Position numbers and translations under genes: made by a program. A stretch of DNA of 64,000 nt. It comes from DSBG01 sp049975365. Lineage in GTDB: Bacteria > Desulfobacterota > Desulfomonilia > UBA1062. The notes under the pieces were generated by a model. The model saw only the letters and a program-made list of their open reading frames with translations, ran no database searches and had not been told where the DNA came from. The DNA is taken from assembly GCA_049975365.1 (NCBI GenBank), contig JBNGDS010000002.1:1-64000 (forward strand), in the 5' to 3' direction. Below, piece by piece: positions 8,132-16,513 of this stretch (its first letter is position 1; every line of letters starts with the position of its first letter).

Positions 8132-9487
8132 ATGACAGCAGATCGCATTCTCATTGTCGAAGATGAAGCCTCGATGGCCAAGCAGCTCAAGTGGGGGTTG
8201 AGCGATACCTACGAGATCTTCGTTGCATCCGATGCAGACGAGGCTATCAGGTGGATGCACGCCGAAAATCCATCCGCTGTTCTGCTGGATCTCGGCCTGC
8301 CGCCGCACCCTGACGATGCCGTGGTAGGCCTGCGGATCCTGGAGGAGATCGTGGAGGGCTGGCCCCTGGCAAAAGTCATCGTGATTACCGGCAACACCGA
8401 AAAGGACACCGCTGTCGAGGCTGTCTCGCTGGGCGCGTACGATTACCACCAGAAACCGGTCGATCTCGAAGAACTCAAGATCGTGCTCAAGCGTGCCATG
8501 TACCTCTCGAAACTCGAACAGCAGATCTCGCAGCTCAGGGAGATCGTGCCCGTTGACCATCAGTTCGAAGGCATGGTGGCGGTGTCCAGGACCATGATGG
8601 ATCTTTTCGAAAAGGCGGAAAAGGTTGCCAGGACAGACTACCCCGTCCTCATCCAGGGGGAAAGCGGGACCGGCAAGGAACGCCTCGCACGGGCAATCCA
8701 CAACCTGAGCGACAGGGCCGGGAAGCCCCTGGTGATCGTCGACTGCGGATCCATCCCGGACAATCTTCTCGAGAGCGAACTGTTCGGGCATGAGAAGGGA
8801 TCGTTCACCGGCGCCCATGCGCGTCAGACCGGGAAGATCGAGCGGGCCCAGAGGGGGACGGTCGTGCTCGATGAGGTGGGAGAGCTGCCCATGCAGCTCC
8901 AGGTGAAGCTCCTGAGATTCCTCCAGGAAGGCACCATCGAGCCTATCGGCGGCAGGCTCCCGATCTCCATCGACGCCAGGGTCATCGCGATCACGAACGT
9001 GAATCTCGCCGATGCCGTGGAGGCAGACCGGTTCCGGGAGGACCTCTACTACCGGCTCAACGTCGTCCCCCTGAACGTCCCTCCCTTGAAGGATCGGCCG
9101 GGGGACATACCGGTACTGGCAAAGTACTTCCTGGACATCTACAGCCGGGAGATCGGCCGGAGGAGGAAGCGATTCAGCCAGAGCACCATGGAGGCCATCA
9201 TCTCCTATCCCTGGCCGGGAAACATCCGGGAGATGCAGAACAGGCTCCGCAGGGCCGTGGTCATGGCGGAGGGTGACACCCTCCATCCCCAGGATCTTGA
9301 GCTGGAGGGCTCTGCACCGAAGATGCAGTCTCTCAAGGACGCACGGGACATGGCTGAAATCAGCGCCATCACCAGCGCCCTCGCACGGAATGACTGGAAC
9401 ATCTCCCGTGCCTCACAGGATCTGGACGTGAGCAGGCCCACACTGCACGACCTCATCAAGAAGCACGGTATATCCGTTCAGAAATAA
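8132..9487 (+). CDS. prsR: PEP-CTERM-box response regulator PrsR (sigma-54 activator)
   Basis: 451-residue response regulator: receiver (1-120, Asp53 in LLDLGLPP, Lys in YHQKPVD), sigma-54 AAA+ domain (about 145-380) and Fis-type helix-turn-helix (WNISRASQDLDVSRPTLHDLIKKH). Walker A is GESGTGKE near 176, Walker B VVLDEVGELP. The sigma-54 contact loop is GSFTGA rather than GAFTGA. Expected role: phosphorylated by PrsK, binds boxes upstream of PEP-CTERM genes and opens sigma-54 promoters such as that at 5678-5694. A strong Shine-Dalgarno (AAGGAGTACCC) supports this ATG. Length and order fit the PrsK-PrsR pair. Confidence 0.9.
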   Translation: MTADRILIVEDEASMAKQLKWGLSDTYEIFVASDADEAIRWMHAENPSAVLLDLGLPPHPDDAVVGLRILEEIVEGWPLAKVIVITGNTEKDTAVEAVSLGAYDYHQKPVDLEELKIVLKRAMYLSKLEQQISQLREIVPVDHQFEGMVAVSRTMMDLFEKAEKVARTDYPVLIQGESGTGKERLARAIHNLSDRAGKPLVIVDCGSIPDNLLESELFGHEKGSFTGAHARQTGKIERAQRGTVVLDEVGELPMQLQVKLLRFLQEGTIEPIGGRLPISIDARVIAITNVNLADAVEADRFREDLYYRLNVVPLNVPPLKDRPGDIPVLAKYFLDIYSREIGRRRKRFSQSTMEAIISYPWPGNIREMQNRLRRAVVMAEGDTLHPQDLELEGSAPKMQSLKDARDMAEISAITSALARNDWNISRASQDLDVSRPTLHDLIKKHGISVQK

Positions 9488-9525
9488 CGGGGACACCGGA
9501 TACAGAAGAGAGGGGGACAACGCCG

Positions 9526-9762
9526 TTATTTCACAGGGAACAGCGTCTCCAGATCTTTTTTGATGGACTTCACCTGTCTGAGCTTTTCCTGATGGGTCTT
9601 CTCGATCCTGCTGAATTGAACGGTGAGCTCTCCGACTTTCTCCTCGAGGGCCTGAATCCTCTCTTTTATCCCGTCGAGTTCCTTGTTTAAATCGATATCC
9701 GAAGAGATGTCATCCATGAGGGTCAGGAGATCTTTGACCTTCCTGGAGGTGTCAGGATCCAT
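9526..9762 (-). CDS. small coiled-coil protein of unknown function
   Basis: 78 residues from the ATG at 9762 (GGGAGATGT upstream), starting MDPDTSRKVKDLLTLMDD. Nearly all of it is heptad-like and highly charged (LDGIKERIQALEEKVGELTVQFSRIEKTHQEKLRQVKSIKK), so a coiled coil is very likely. No family recognised. It overlaps the end of the upstream coiled-coil gene by 11 bp, so the two are translated from one message and may form a complex (inference). Confidence 0.65.
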   Translation of the reverse strand: MDPDTSRKVKDLLTLMDDISSDIDLNKELDGIKERIQALEEKVGELTVQFSRIEKTHQEKLRQVKSIKKDLETLFPVK

Positions 9763-10513
9763 ACATCTCCCGTTTCGCCTTGAGACGGATGTGGGCGAGC
9801 GAGGAATACACCCTGTCCAGGGCATTCTTCAAATCCGTGATCTCGTCCTCCAGGGGTTTCCTTTTCTTGTACTCCTCTTCCAGCAGGCTCTCCAGCTCAC
9901 TGATGCGGCCTGTTCTGACCTTGAGGTCCTTTTCCAGGATCGACACCCGCACATCCAGCTTGGCCTTCTCCTGGACATCCCGGCTCATCCTCTCGTACTT
10001 CTCTTCCAGGGTCTTTCTCCTGGCACATTCCGAATCAAAGGCACTCGACTGTTCATCGAGCATGCCCATCATGTTCTTTATGTAGATATCAGCGTCTTCC
10101 AGCTGTTCGTTCAGGAAGGTGATCTCTCTGTCAAGCTCCATTTTGTCTGTCTCTGATTTCTTCAGGTCGACCAGGTTCTGCTTGAGATCGAGGTTCTCTT
10201 TGCCGATTTCCTCGATCATCCGATGGTTCTCGGTGAGCTTTCTCTGAATGTCCGTCTTCTCGAAGATCATCTGGGTGAAATCGGTGTCGAGGTCTTCTAT
10301 CGTCTTCACGGCATGCAAAACAGAACTGTTCAGTACAGCTGCCGGCTTTTCCTGGGGAACTGTGGGCGGCTTCGGTTCTGCTGCCTGGGGGGCATCGCCA
10401 TGCACCTGCTGGGTTTTGAGCTGAACCGGATCAACATTCCAGGGCCTGTTCGCCCTTTTCTTCTGCATCCGGGGCATCTTCTCAGCGACACTCTTGTCAA
10501 AACCGTCTTTCAT
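9752..10513 (-). CDS. coiled-coil protein of unknown function
   Basis: 253 residues; Shine-Dalgarno GAGGAG before the ATG. Residues 1-60 are basic, Pro/Gln-rich and probably disordered (KKRANRPWNVDPVQL ... PKPPTVPQEKPAAV). From about 65 to the end the sequence is Glu/Lys/Leu heptads with LEEKYERMSRDVQEKAKLDVRVSILEKDL, a long coiled coil. No signal peptide or membrane segment, so cytoplasmic. It lies 211 bp downstream of the MerR-ParA gene on the same strand; ParA-type ATPases often work with coiled-coil partners, so a functional link is possible but unproven. The 10514-10724 gap shows no convincing gene. Confidence 0.65.
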   Translation of the reverse strand: MKDGFDKSVAEKMPRMQKKRANRPWNVDPVQLKTQQVHGDAPQAAEPKPPTVPQEKPAAVLNSSVLHAVKTIEDLDTDFTQMIFEKTDIQRKLTENHRMIEEIGKENLDLKQNLVDLKKSETDKMELDREITFLNEQLEDADIYIKNMMGMLDEQSSAFDSECARRKTLEEKYERMSRDVQEKAKLDVRVSILEKDLKVRTGRISELESLLEEEYKKRKPLEDEITDLKNALDRVYSSLAHIRLKAKREMYGS

Positions 10514-10724
10514 TTGTCCGTACTCCTCACGTCATTGGCGATCACACATCACTGAAGTTCTCATTGCCCGGATAGTGCGGGCCATCCCGGAGCTCTGCAC
10601 CCCAGACTGACTGTAGACCCGTACACTTCCCGTTCATACCCTATCATTTCTTCACGCGTCCCGCTCGGGGTGGACTGCTTGTGCGGGGCTTCTCTCTTGT
10701 CACTTCCATAAATCACAAATCTCC

Positions 10725-11684
10725 CTAAAACACAATCGATAGATTGGGGAAGACCTCCTTGATGAAGGCATTGATATCCGCAGAACCTCTATTCTTTGGT
10801 GCGTACTGGTGTATCGGCATTCCCATGCTCGCTGCTTCAGCGATCTTGATGTCCTGGCGAATGATCGTCTTCATGAGGTACGAGCTGTAGTGTTTCTCCA
10901 GTGCATCTTTCGCTCTCTGACAGATATTGTGGGATGCATTGAAATTATTGAGAAAGATGTAGATATTATCCAGCATGAAATCAAAATCCTCTTCGATGGT
11001 CGCAAGGGTCTCGAACAGGATCTTCAATCCGTGGTAGGAGAGAAAGTCCGCAAGAACCGGCACGAAGAGCTCTGTGCTGGCGAGGATGCCGTTGAGGTTC
11101 AGCAGGCCTATGGATGGTGAGGCATCCATGACGATCACATCATACGAGTCCTGTATGGCCCCGAGGCTCTTTTTCAGGCGCTGCTCCCGTGCATTCATGG
11201 ATGTCAGCGCAAGTTCGACCGGGGAAAGGTCGAGGTTCGCGGGGATGAGCTTGAGGTTCTTCATGGTGGTGTCCACGATCACATCCTGGATGTTTTGTCG
11301 CTCGATGAGCACATTGTACAGGGTGGATGTGAAGGATTCGTGGTCGATCCCGAGGCACTGGGTCAAGTGGCCCTGGGGATCGAGATCGACGAGCAGCACC
11401 TGCATCCCGAGTTGAGCGAGCCGGAATGCGTAGAACGCTGAAATGCTCGTCTTCCCGGTGCCGCCCTTGAAATTGAGGAAAATCTGCCTCCTCTTCTGTT
11501 CCACCAGCGGGGACTTGCCGAGCAGTTGGAGGTATCGGGGGATATCATGGGGGTGATACATCCTCGATCCGTCTTTCACCTCGGGATGGGGGAGTTTCCC
11601 TTCGTTTTCCATCTTGAGGAGCGTAGACTTCGATATCCCCATCAGCGTCGCGAACTCTTTCGCTGTGTAGAAGGGCTGCTCCAT
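10725..11684 (-). CDS. orphan ParA-family ATPase with N-terminal MerR-type HTH
   Basis: 319 residues. Residues 4-55 form a MerR-like helix-turn-helix (YTAKEFATLMGISKSTLLKMENEGKLP). The rest is a ParA/Soj ATPase: deviant Walker A KGGTGKTS with signature Lys73 and Lys78, LLVDLDPQGHLTQ (A'), and VIVMDASPSIGLLNLNG (Walker B and switch). Related ParA proteins position plasmids, chromosomes or protein clusters by ATP-dependent DNA binding. No parB or parS-like gene is adjacent, so this is an orphan; the HTH suggests it autoregulates or binds DNA specifically. Its ATG follows the stop of the HEAT-repeat gene by 1 nt (GAGAGGGTATAGA upstream). Confidence 0.85.
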   Translation of the reverse strand: MEQPFYTAKEFATLMGISKSTLLKMENEGKLPHPEVKDGSRMYHPHDIPRYLQLLGKSPLVEQKRRQIFLNFKGGTGKTSISAFYAFRLAQLGMQVLLVDLDPQGHLTQCLGIDHESFTSTLYNVLIERQNIQDVIVDTTMKNLKLIPANLDLSPVELALTSMNAREQRLKKSLGAIQDSYDVIVMDASPSIGLLNLNGILASTELFVPVLADFLSYHGLKILFETLATIEEDFDFMLDNIYIFLNNFNASHNICQRAKDALEKHYSSYLMKTIIRQDIKIAEAASMGMPIHQYAPKNRGSADINAFIKEVFPNLSIVF

Positions 11685-11685
11685 T

Positions 11686-12354
11686 CTATACCCTCTCCTT
11701 CATGATCTCCCACCAGCCCTGCCATTTCGCGACGATCCACTCGAACTCATCATCATTGGACCCCACAGGTTCCCCGAAATCCTCCCCTGTGAGGCGTTTG
11801 AGGGTCTGAATAGCCTGTATCCGGACCTCTATGGATGGGTCTTCCAGCGCCTGGATGACGTGATGGACATCCTTCTTCTCACCCCAGATGGAAACAAGCC
11901 GCAAGGCATCCTTTCTGACGAGGGGGTCGGGATCCAGCACCGAAACCCGGATCACCTCATCAATGGAAGACCTGTCGTGCACCCAGAACAGGTAGCTGAT
12001 CACACGCCTTCGCACATAAGGATCGCTGTCTGAGAGCCATCGTATCCCGTCTTCGGCCTTGAACATCCCCTTGCGGAACAGGTAGCGGATCGCCTGCCTT
12101 CTCACTCTGGCATCGGAATCGAGGGTTGCCTGGTAAAAGATCTGGGTGAAATCGTGTTCGGCATCGAAGAGCACATCGTAGATGGCCATCGCGGTCGGCT
12201 TGTCGGCATCCTCCAAGACATTGGAAAGCACGGCATCGGGGGATGGAGACTCTTTGAGTATCGCTTTTGCGGCAAGTCGCTTGATTTCAGGGTCTGTGTC
12301 CTTGAGATCCTCCAAGATCCGGTTGAGACCAATTCCCTTCAATCGCCCCTCCAT
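11686..12354 (-). CDS. HEAT-repeat protein
   Basis: 222 residues of stacked helical repeats, each about 31 long with the pattern D-x-x-VR-x-x-A-x-x-x-L (DTDPEIKRLAAKAIL, DSDARVRRQAIRYLF, DSDPYVRRRVISYLF, DPDPLVRKDALRLVS, DPSIEVRIQAIQTLK), ending in a Trp-rich tail WIVAKWQGWWEIMKERV. HEAT solenoids usually act as protein-binding scaffolds. The start at 12354 follows AGGAGG directly; a TTG at 12342 with better spacing is an alternative. It runs straight into the ParA gene, so the two form an operon. Role unknown. Confidence 0.75.
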   Translation of the reverse strand: MEGRLKGIGLNRILEDLKDTDPEIKRLAAKAILKESPSPDAVLSNVLEDADKPTAMAIYDVLFDAEHDFTQIFYQATLDSDARVRRQAIRYLFRKGMFKAEDGIRWLSDSDPYVRRRVISYLFWVHDRSSIDEVIRVSVLDPDPLVRKDALRLVSIWGEKKDVHHVIQALEDPSIEVRIQAIQTLKRLTGEDFGEPVGSNDDEFEWIVAKWQGWWEIMKERV

Positions 12355-12376
12355 CCTCCTGTTCGAAATATAGATG

Positions 12377-12405
12377 GTTATACCACAGAGAGTCAAGTCA
12401 ATCAA
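12377..12405 (-). promoter_or_regulatory. sigma-70-like promoter for the HEAT-parA operon
   Basis: TTGATT, 17 nt, TATAAC on the minus strand. An overlapping alternative, TTGACT (12391-12396), 18 nt, TATATT (12367-12372), would start nearer the gene. Confidence 0.5.
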
Positions 12406-12451
12406 AGAAAACGGTTTCACCTTTTTCACTCCAGTGATAGCCTAGGATGCG

Positions 12452-14596
12452 ATGGAACAGAGAGTCGTGGATGTCGTGCTCTTTTCAGCCATCCCCAAAC
12501 CCCTGAGCTACCTCCTTCCCGAAGGGAAATCGGTAAAACCCGGGTGCAGGGTGGTTGCCCCGGTGCGGAAGACCGAGAAAGTCGGGGTAGTCATTCGCAT
12601 CACGGAATCTCCCTCTGAAACCCGTGACCTCAAGAGCATCCCCTCGGTTCTGGATGATGAGCCGTGCATCACCGCAGAGATCATCGACCTGGTGACGTGG
12701 TGCTCCCGGTACTACCACCGGCCACTGGGCGAATGCATGTCCCTTGCCGTGCCACCCTCCCTGAGAAAACCACTGCCTCTCCCACGTGAAACCGATACCC
12801 ACGTCTGTCTTAAGAAAACTCCTACCGGGAGGCTCGGCCCCAGGCAGGAAACGATCATCGAGGCACTCTCTGGCTCCTCTATGGCGCTCGAAGATCTGAA
12901 GGATCTCATCCCCGGCTGTCTGCCATCCCTGAAAAGTCTCATCAGGAGAGGGTATGTCGAACTGGTGGAGAAGAAGCCCCCGGTTCACGGGATTCAGGAT
13001 TCACCCCTCTCCCACACGAATGACCAGATCAGGGCCATCGGGCAGATCACGGATATCATGGCATCTCATCGATTTGAACCCGTTGTCCTTCACGGGATAA
13101 CCGGTTCCGGAAAGACCGAAGTGTACCTGACCTGTGCACAGAAAACCCTCGCACAGGGACGATCAGTCCTCTATCTGGTGCCGGAGATCGCCCTGACTCC
13201 CCAGACCATCGACATGGTGCGGCGCCGGGTCTCCCACGAGGTTGCACTCTTCCATTCTGGCCTGTCCCCGAGACAGAGGGCTGAGGAGTTCTCGAAAGTT
13301 GCCCGCGGTCATGCGCGGTTCGCCCTGGGGACGCGATCTGCCATATTTGCACCGCTGAGTGACATCGGGCTCATCATCGTGGACGAAGAGCACGACGGCA
13401 GCTACAAACAGGAGGACGGGGTACCGTACAATGCACGGGATCTTGCGCTCCTCAGGGCGCGGAACCATCGAGCGCCCGTCATCCTGGGCTCTGCAACACC
13501 GAGCATGGAAAGCTTCGTACGCACCTTGTCGCAGAGCTCACGGCTCGTCACCATGTCTTCCAGGATCGGGCCTGCAACCTTGCCGGCGATTGATATCATC
13601 GATATGCGCGATTCGAAAGATCCCCTCTCCCCGGAACTGATCGATGCCATCGGCCACACCGTGGAGAAGGGGGAACAGGTGCTTCTCTTCATCAACAGGA
13701 GGGGGTTTGCCTCGGCCATGGTCTGCCCGGGATGCGGGAAGGTGCTGACCTGCACGCGGTGCGACCGGAGTCTCACCTACCACAAGGCAAAAGGGGTAGG
13801 TCTGTGCCACTACTGCGGGTACTCGCTTCCGCTCCCCGAAATCTGCCCCTTCTGCGGGTGCCTGGACATGAGTCCGGTGGGCCTTGGAACAGAACGCATC
13901 ATGGAGGCAGTCCGATCGCACTTCCCCGACCTGAGAACGCTGAAAATGGATTCAGACGAGATGACCACGAGCGCAAAGCTCGCATCGGCACTGAGTGCCA
14001 TCAGGGAAAAAGGTGTGGACGTGATCGTGGGAACCCAGATGATCGCGAAGGGGCACGATTTCGACGACCTCACCCTGGTCGGGGTGATGCACGCAGAACA
14101 GCTTCTGTACATGCCTGACTTCCGGGCGGGGGAAAGAACCTTCCAGCAGATCGTGCAGGTTGCCGGCAGGGCGGGGAGACGCAGGCCCGACACACACGTG
14201 CTGATCCAGACCCTGATGCCCGATCACCCCCTCATCAGATCGATTGCAGCATATGACTACACGGCCATGATCTCCGCCGAGGAGGCCTCCCGGCGCATGG
14301 CCGGATTTCCCCCCTTTACTCACATGGCCCGGTGCATCGTCTCGGCGAAATACTCCGGGGATGTCAGGGACACAGCCCTGGACCTTTCGGCACGCATTAC
14401 GGGAAGGACGGGAGTGGAGATTCTGGGGCCTGCACCGGCACCCATCTCCTTGTTGAGAAAACGTCACCGGTGGCACTTCATTGTGCGGGCGCATGACAGG
14501 AACAGGCTTCACGGAGCGATCGCTGCCCTGGAACAGATACGCTTCTCCACCAGGGTGCAGCTCAAGATCGATATCGACCCCTACACCATGCTCTAG
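12452..14596 (+). CDS. priA: primosomal replication restart helicase PriA
   Basis: 714-residue 3'-5' DNA helicase that reloads the replisome at stalled forks. Seen: an N-terminal 3'-DNA-binding domain (VDVVLFSAIPKPLSYLLPEG), Walker A HGITGSGKTEVYL near 215, DEEH box IIVDEEHDGSYKQEDG, motif III GSATPSMES, a zinc-binding insert with four CxxC pairs (CPGCGKVLTCTRC, CHYCG, CPFCGC), and helicase motifs V/VI GTQMIAKGHDF and VAGRAGR. Length is normal for PriA. It diverges from the HEAT-parA operon and is not linked to other replication genes here. AGGA lies 4 nt before the ATG. Confidence 0.96.
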   Translation: MEQRVVDVVLFSAIPKPLSYLLPEGKSVKPGCRVVAPVRKTEKVGVVIRITESPSETRDLKSIPSVLDDEPCITAEIIDLVTWCSRYYHRPLGECMSLAVPPSLRKPLPLPRETDTHVCLKKTPTGRLGPRQETIIEALSGSSMALEDLKDLIPGCLPSLKSLIRRGYVELVEKKPPVHGIQDSPLSHTNDQIRAIGQITDIMASHRFEPVVLHGITGSGKTEVYLTCAQKTLAQGRSVLYLVPEIALTPQTIDMVRRRVSHEVALFHSGLSPRQRAEEFSKVARGHARFALGTRSAIFAPLSDIGLIIVDEEHDGSYKQEDGVPYNARDLALLRARNHRAPVILGSATPSMESFVRTLSQSSRLVTMSSRIGPATLPAIDIIDMRDSKDPLSPELIDAIGHTVEKGEQVLLFINRRGFASAMVCPGCGKVLTCTRCDRSLTYHKAKGVGLCHYCGYSLPLPEICPFCGCLDMSPVGLGTERIMEAVRSHFPDLRTLKMDSDEMTTSAKLASALSAIREKGVDVIVGTQMIAKGHDFDDLTLVGVMHAEQLLYMPDFRAGERTFQQIVQVAGRAGRRRPDTHVLIQTLMPDHPLIRSIAAYDYTAMISAEEASRRMAGFPPFTHMARCIVSAKYSGDVRDTALDLSARITGRTGVEILGPAPAPISLLRKRHRWHFIVRAHDRNRLHGAIAALEQIRFSTRVQLKIDIDPYTML

Positions 14597-14602
14597 GTAT
14601 GG

Positions 14603-14728
14603 TTACCTGAATCGCTGGTATGAGAGTCTTCTGATGAGGCGAGCCCTCTCCTTGAGCTTCAAGGTGAGGTAACAGGGGCTCAGGATGAGCGCCCTGATGA
14701 TTTCCCTCTTCGTCATCCCTGATCTCAT
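14603..14728 (-). CDS. small conserved-looking basic protein (41 aa)
   Basis: 41-codon reading frame starting MRSGMTKREIIRALILSPC and ending SYQRFR. An ideal GGAGG sits 5 nt before this ATG; an upstream in-frame ATG at 14740 is less favoured. The order TKREIIRALILSP-x-Y-x-T-L-x-LKER-x-R-L looks like a folded, helix-forming peptide. I do not recognise a named family. It lies between the end of priA and the tRNA-Ser genes. No gene seen in 14741-14940. Confidence 0.45.
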   Translation of the reverse strand: MRSGMTKREIIRALILSPCYLTLKLKERARLIRRLSYQRFR

Positions 14729-14940
14729 ATTTTCCTCCATGATAGTTCCCTATCGGTGATCCTGGAGGATTTCTTGAAGATACAGGGATGAACACACGGA
14801 CCATCCTATGTCTCGAGGTGGGATCGTCCCGTTCAGGCACTGAGGCCCCCTGCATCAGCCACCTGAGCAGGCGACGGGTCGAGAAGGATTGTGTGGCGGG
14901 AATGAGACCCCCTGTCTCCAGGGTCTGAAGCAGGAATACC

Positions 14941-15033
14941 TGGCGGAGAGAGAGGGATTCGAACCCTCGGTGGAGCTTTTGACCCCACATTCGCTTAGCA
15001 GGCGAACGCCTTCGTCCACTCGGCCATCTCTCC
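14941..15033 (-). tRNA. tRNA-Ser (GCT anticodon)
   Basis: 93 nt including an encoded CCA. Acceptor GGAGAGA/TCTCTCC with discriminator G, anticodon loop CTGCTAA (anticodon GCT, reads AGC/AGU), long type II variable arm and T-arm GGTTCGAATCC. Tandem with the second tRNA-Ser (5-bp gap) and downstream of serS. Confidence 0.97.
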
Positions 15034-15038
15034 GTGCC

Positions 15039-15126
15039 TGGCGGAGGGAGTAGGATTCGAACCCACGGTACCTGACGGTACAGCGGTTTTCAAGACCGCC
15101 GCCTTAAGCCACTCGGCCATCCCTCC
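15039..15126 (-). tRNA. tRNA-Ser (TGA anticodon)
   Basis: 88 nt including CCA. Acceptor GGAGGGA/TCCCTCC, discriminator G, anticodon loop CTTGAAA (anticodon TGA, reads UCN codons), long variable arm TACCGTCAGGTA, T-arm GGTTCGAATCC. It begins 14 bp after the serS stop, so it is probably cotranscribed with the synthetase gene. Confidence 0.97.
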
Positions 15127-15140
15127 GTGACTCACTCTCA

Positions 15141-16412
15141 TTATCCGATTGGACCGATGAGGTCAAGGCCCATGTAGGGCTGCAGAACCTTCGGAATCCT
15201 CACTGTACCGTCAGAGAGCTGGTGGTTTTCCAGGATGGCTGCAACGGTTCTGCCGACCGCGAGACCACTCCCGTTTAACGTGTGGCAGAACTCGGTCTTC
15301 TTCGTGTCCTTTCCCTTGTACCGGATCTGGCCTCTCCTTGCCTGAAAATCCGAGAAGTTGCTGCACGAGGATATCTCACGGAATACACCCTGGGCAGGCA
15401 TCCAGACTTCGAGGTCGTAGGTCTTTGCCGATGAGAAGCCGAGATCACCCGTGCAGAGCGTCACGACACGGTAGTGCAGTTCAAGTTTACGAAGGATGTC
15501 TTCAGCGTCGTTGGTGAGTTCCTCGAGATCGTCAAACGAGTGTGCGGGGTTGGCAAACCTGACGAGTTCGACCTTGTTGAACTGGTGCTGTCTGATAAGA
15601 CCCCTGGTATCTTTTCCATAGGACCCCGCTTCCCTCCGGAAGCAGGGGGTATATGCAACGAGCTTGACAGGCAGTGCGTCCTCCTCCAGGATTTCATCCC
15701 GGTAGAGGTTGGTCACAGGCACTTCGGCTGTGGGAATGAGAAAGAATTCCTCTGTTGCAAAGAGATCTGCCTCGAACTTGGGGAGCTGTCCGGTCGCCGT
15801 CATGCTGTCCCTGTTCACCAGGAAGGGCGGCAGAACCTCGGTGTAGCCATGCTCCCGCACGTGGACATCGAGCATGAAGTTGATGAGCGCCCTCTCGAGC
15901 AGTGCACCGAGCCCCCAGTTGACACAGAACCTCGCGCCGGTGATCTTTGCCGCCCGCTTGAAATCGAGGATCCTCAGATCTTCCCCGACTTCCCAGTGAT
16001 CGCGAGGGAGGAAGGAAAAATCCGGCTTCTCTCCCCAGATACGGACGACCTGGTTATCCTGCTCGTCAGATCCGACCGGGACACTCTCATGGGGAATGTT
16101 CGGGATTTCGAGGACCAGGGATTCAACGATCGTCTCCCGCTCCCTGATCTCGGAATCGAGGGCCTTGATGGTATCGGAGATGCGTCGCATCTCGCTTTTT
16201 TCTGTCTCGAGATCTCCACCTGTGGACCGTGCCTTCCCGATGCGGGCTGAAAACTGGTTCCTGAGTGCCTTGAGTTCATCAGCCTTCTGGATCAGGGCTC
16301 TCCTCTGCGTATCTTCAACGAGCAGGGTCTCGAGGTCAACATCAGAGCCCCTGTCTTGCAAAGACTTCTGCACAATTTCCGCATTTTGCCTAATGAATTT
16401 GAGGTCTAACAT
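15141..16412 (-). CDS. serS: seryl-tRNA synthetase
   Basis: 423-residue class II synthetase that charges tRNA-Ser with serine. Seen: MLDLKFIRQNAEIVQKSLQDRG start, the antiparallel coiled-coil arm (about 30-110) that recognises the long variable arm, TAEVPVTNLYRDEIL (serine pocket), motif 2 PCFRREAGSYGKDTRGLIRQHQF, and motif 3 LNGSGLAVGRTVAAILE. Length is normal. No Shine-Dalgarno precedes the ATG, and a promoter lies directly upstream, so the message is probably leaderless. Two tRNA-Ser genes follow immediately on the same strand, an enzyme-substrate gene cluster. Confidence 0.97.
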   Translation of the reverse strand: MLDLKFIRQNAEIVQKSLQDRGSDVDLETLLVEDTQRRALIQKADELKALRNQFSARIGKARSTGGDLETEKSEMRRISDTIKALDSEIRERETIVESLVLEIPNIPHESVPVGSDEQDNQVVRIWGEKPDFSFLPRDHWEVGEDLRILDFKRAAKITGARFCVNWGLGALLERALINFMLDVHVREHGYTEVLPPFLVNRDSMTATGQLPKFEADLFATEEFFLIPTAEVPVTNLYRDEILEEDALPVKLVAYTPCFRREAGSYGKDTRGLIRQHQFNKVELVRFANPAHSFDDLEELTNDAEDILRKLELHYRVVTLCTGDLGFSSAKTYDLEVWMPAQGVFREISSCSNFSDFQARRGQIRYKGKDTKKTEFCHTLNGSGLAVGRTVAAILENHQLSDGTVRIPKVLQPYMGLDLIGPIG

Positions 16413-16419
16413 GGCGCGG

Positions 16420-16448
16420 ACTCTAGCATTTCAGACACCCCCCGTCAA
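16420..16448 (-). promoter_or_regulatory. sigma-70 promoter of serS, leaderless geometry
   Basis: TTGACG, 17 nt, TAGAGT on the minus strand. The -10 ends 7 nt before the serS ATG, so transcription should start at or 1 nt before the start codon. Confidence 0.65.
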
Positions 16449-16513
16449 GATATCCCTACGTGCCGCATGGCCATTCTCACCAGGAACACTTGCACGGGGA
16501 AGGATTCTGTATT

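Noticed and set aside
10514..10724. 28-codon frame MIGYEREVYGSTVSLG... on the minus strand
   Set aside because: No good ribosome-binding site, and a composition rich in Gly/Cys/Pro without protein-like pattern; no further support.
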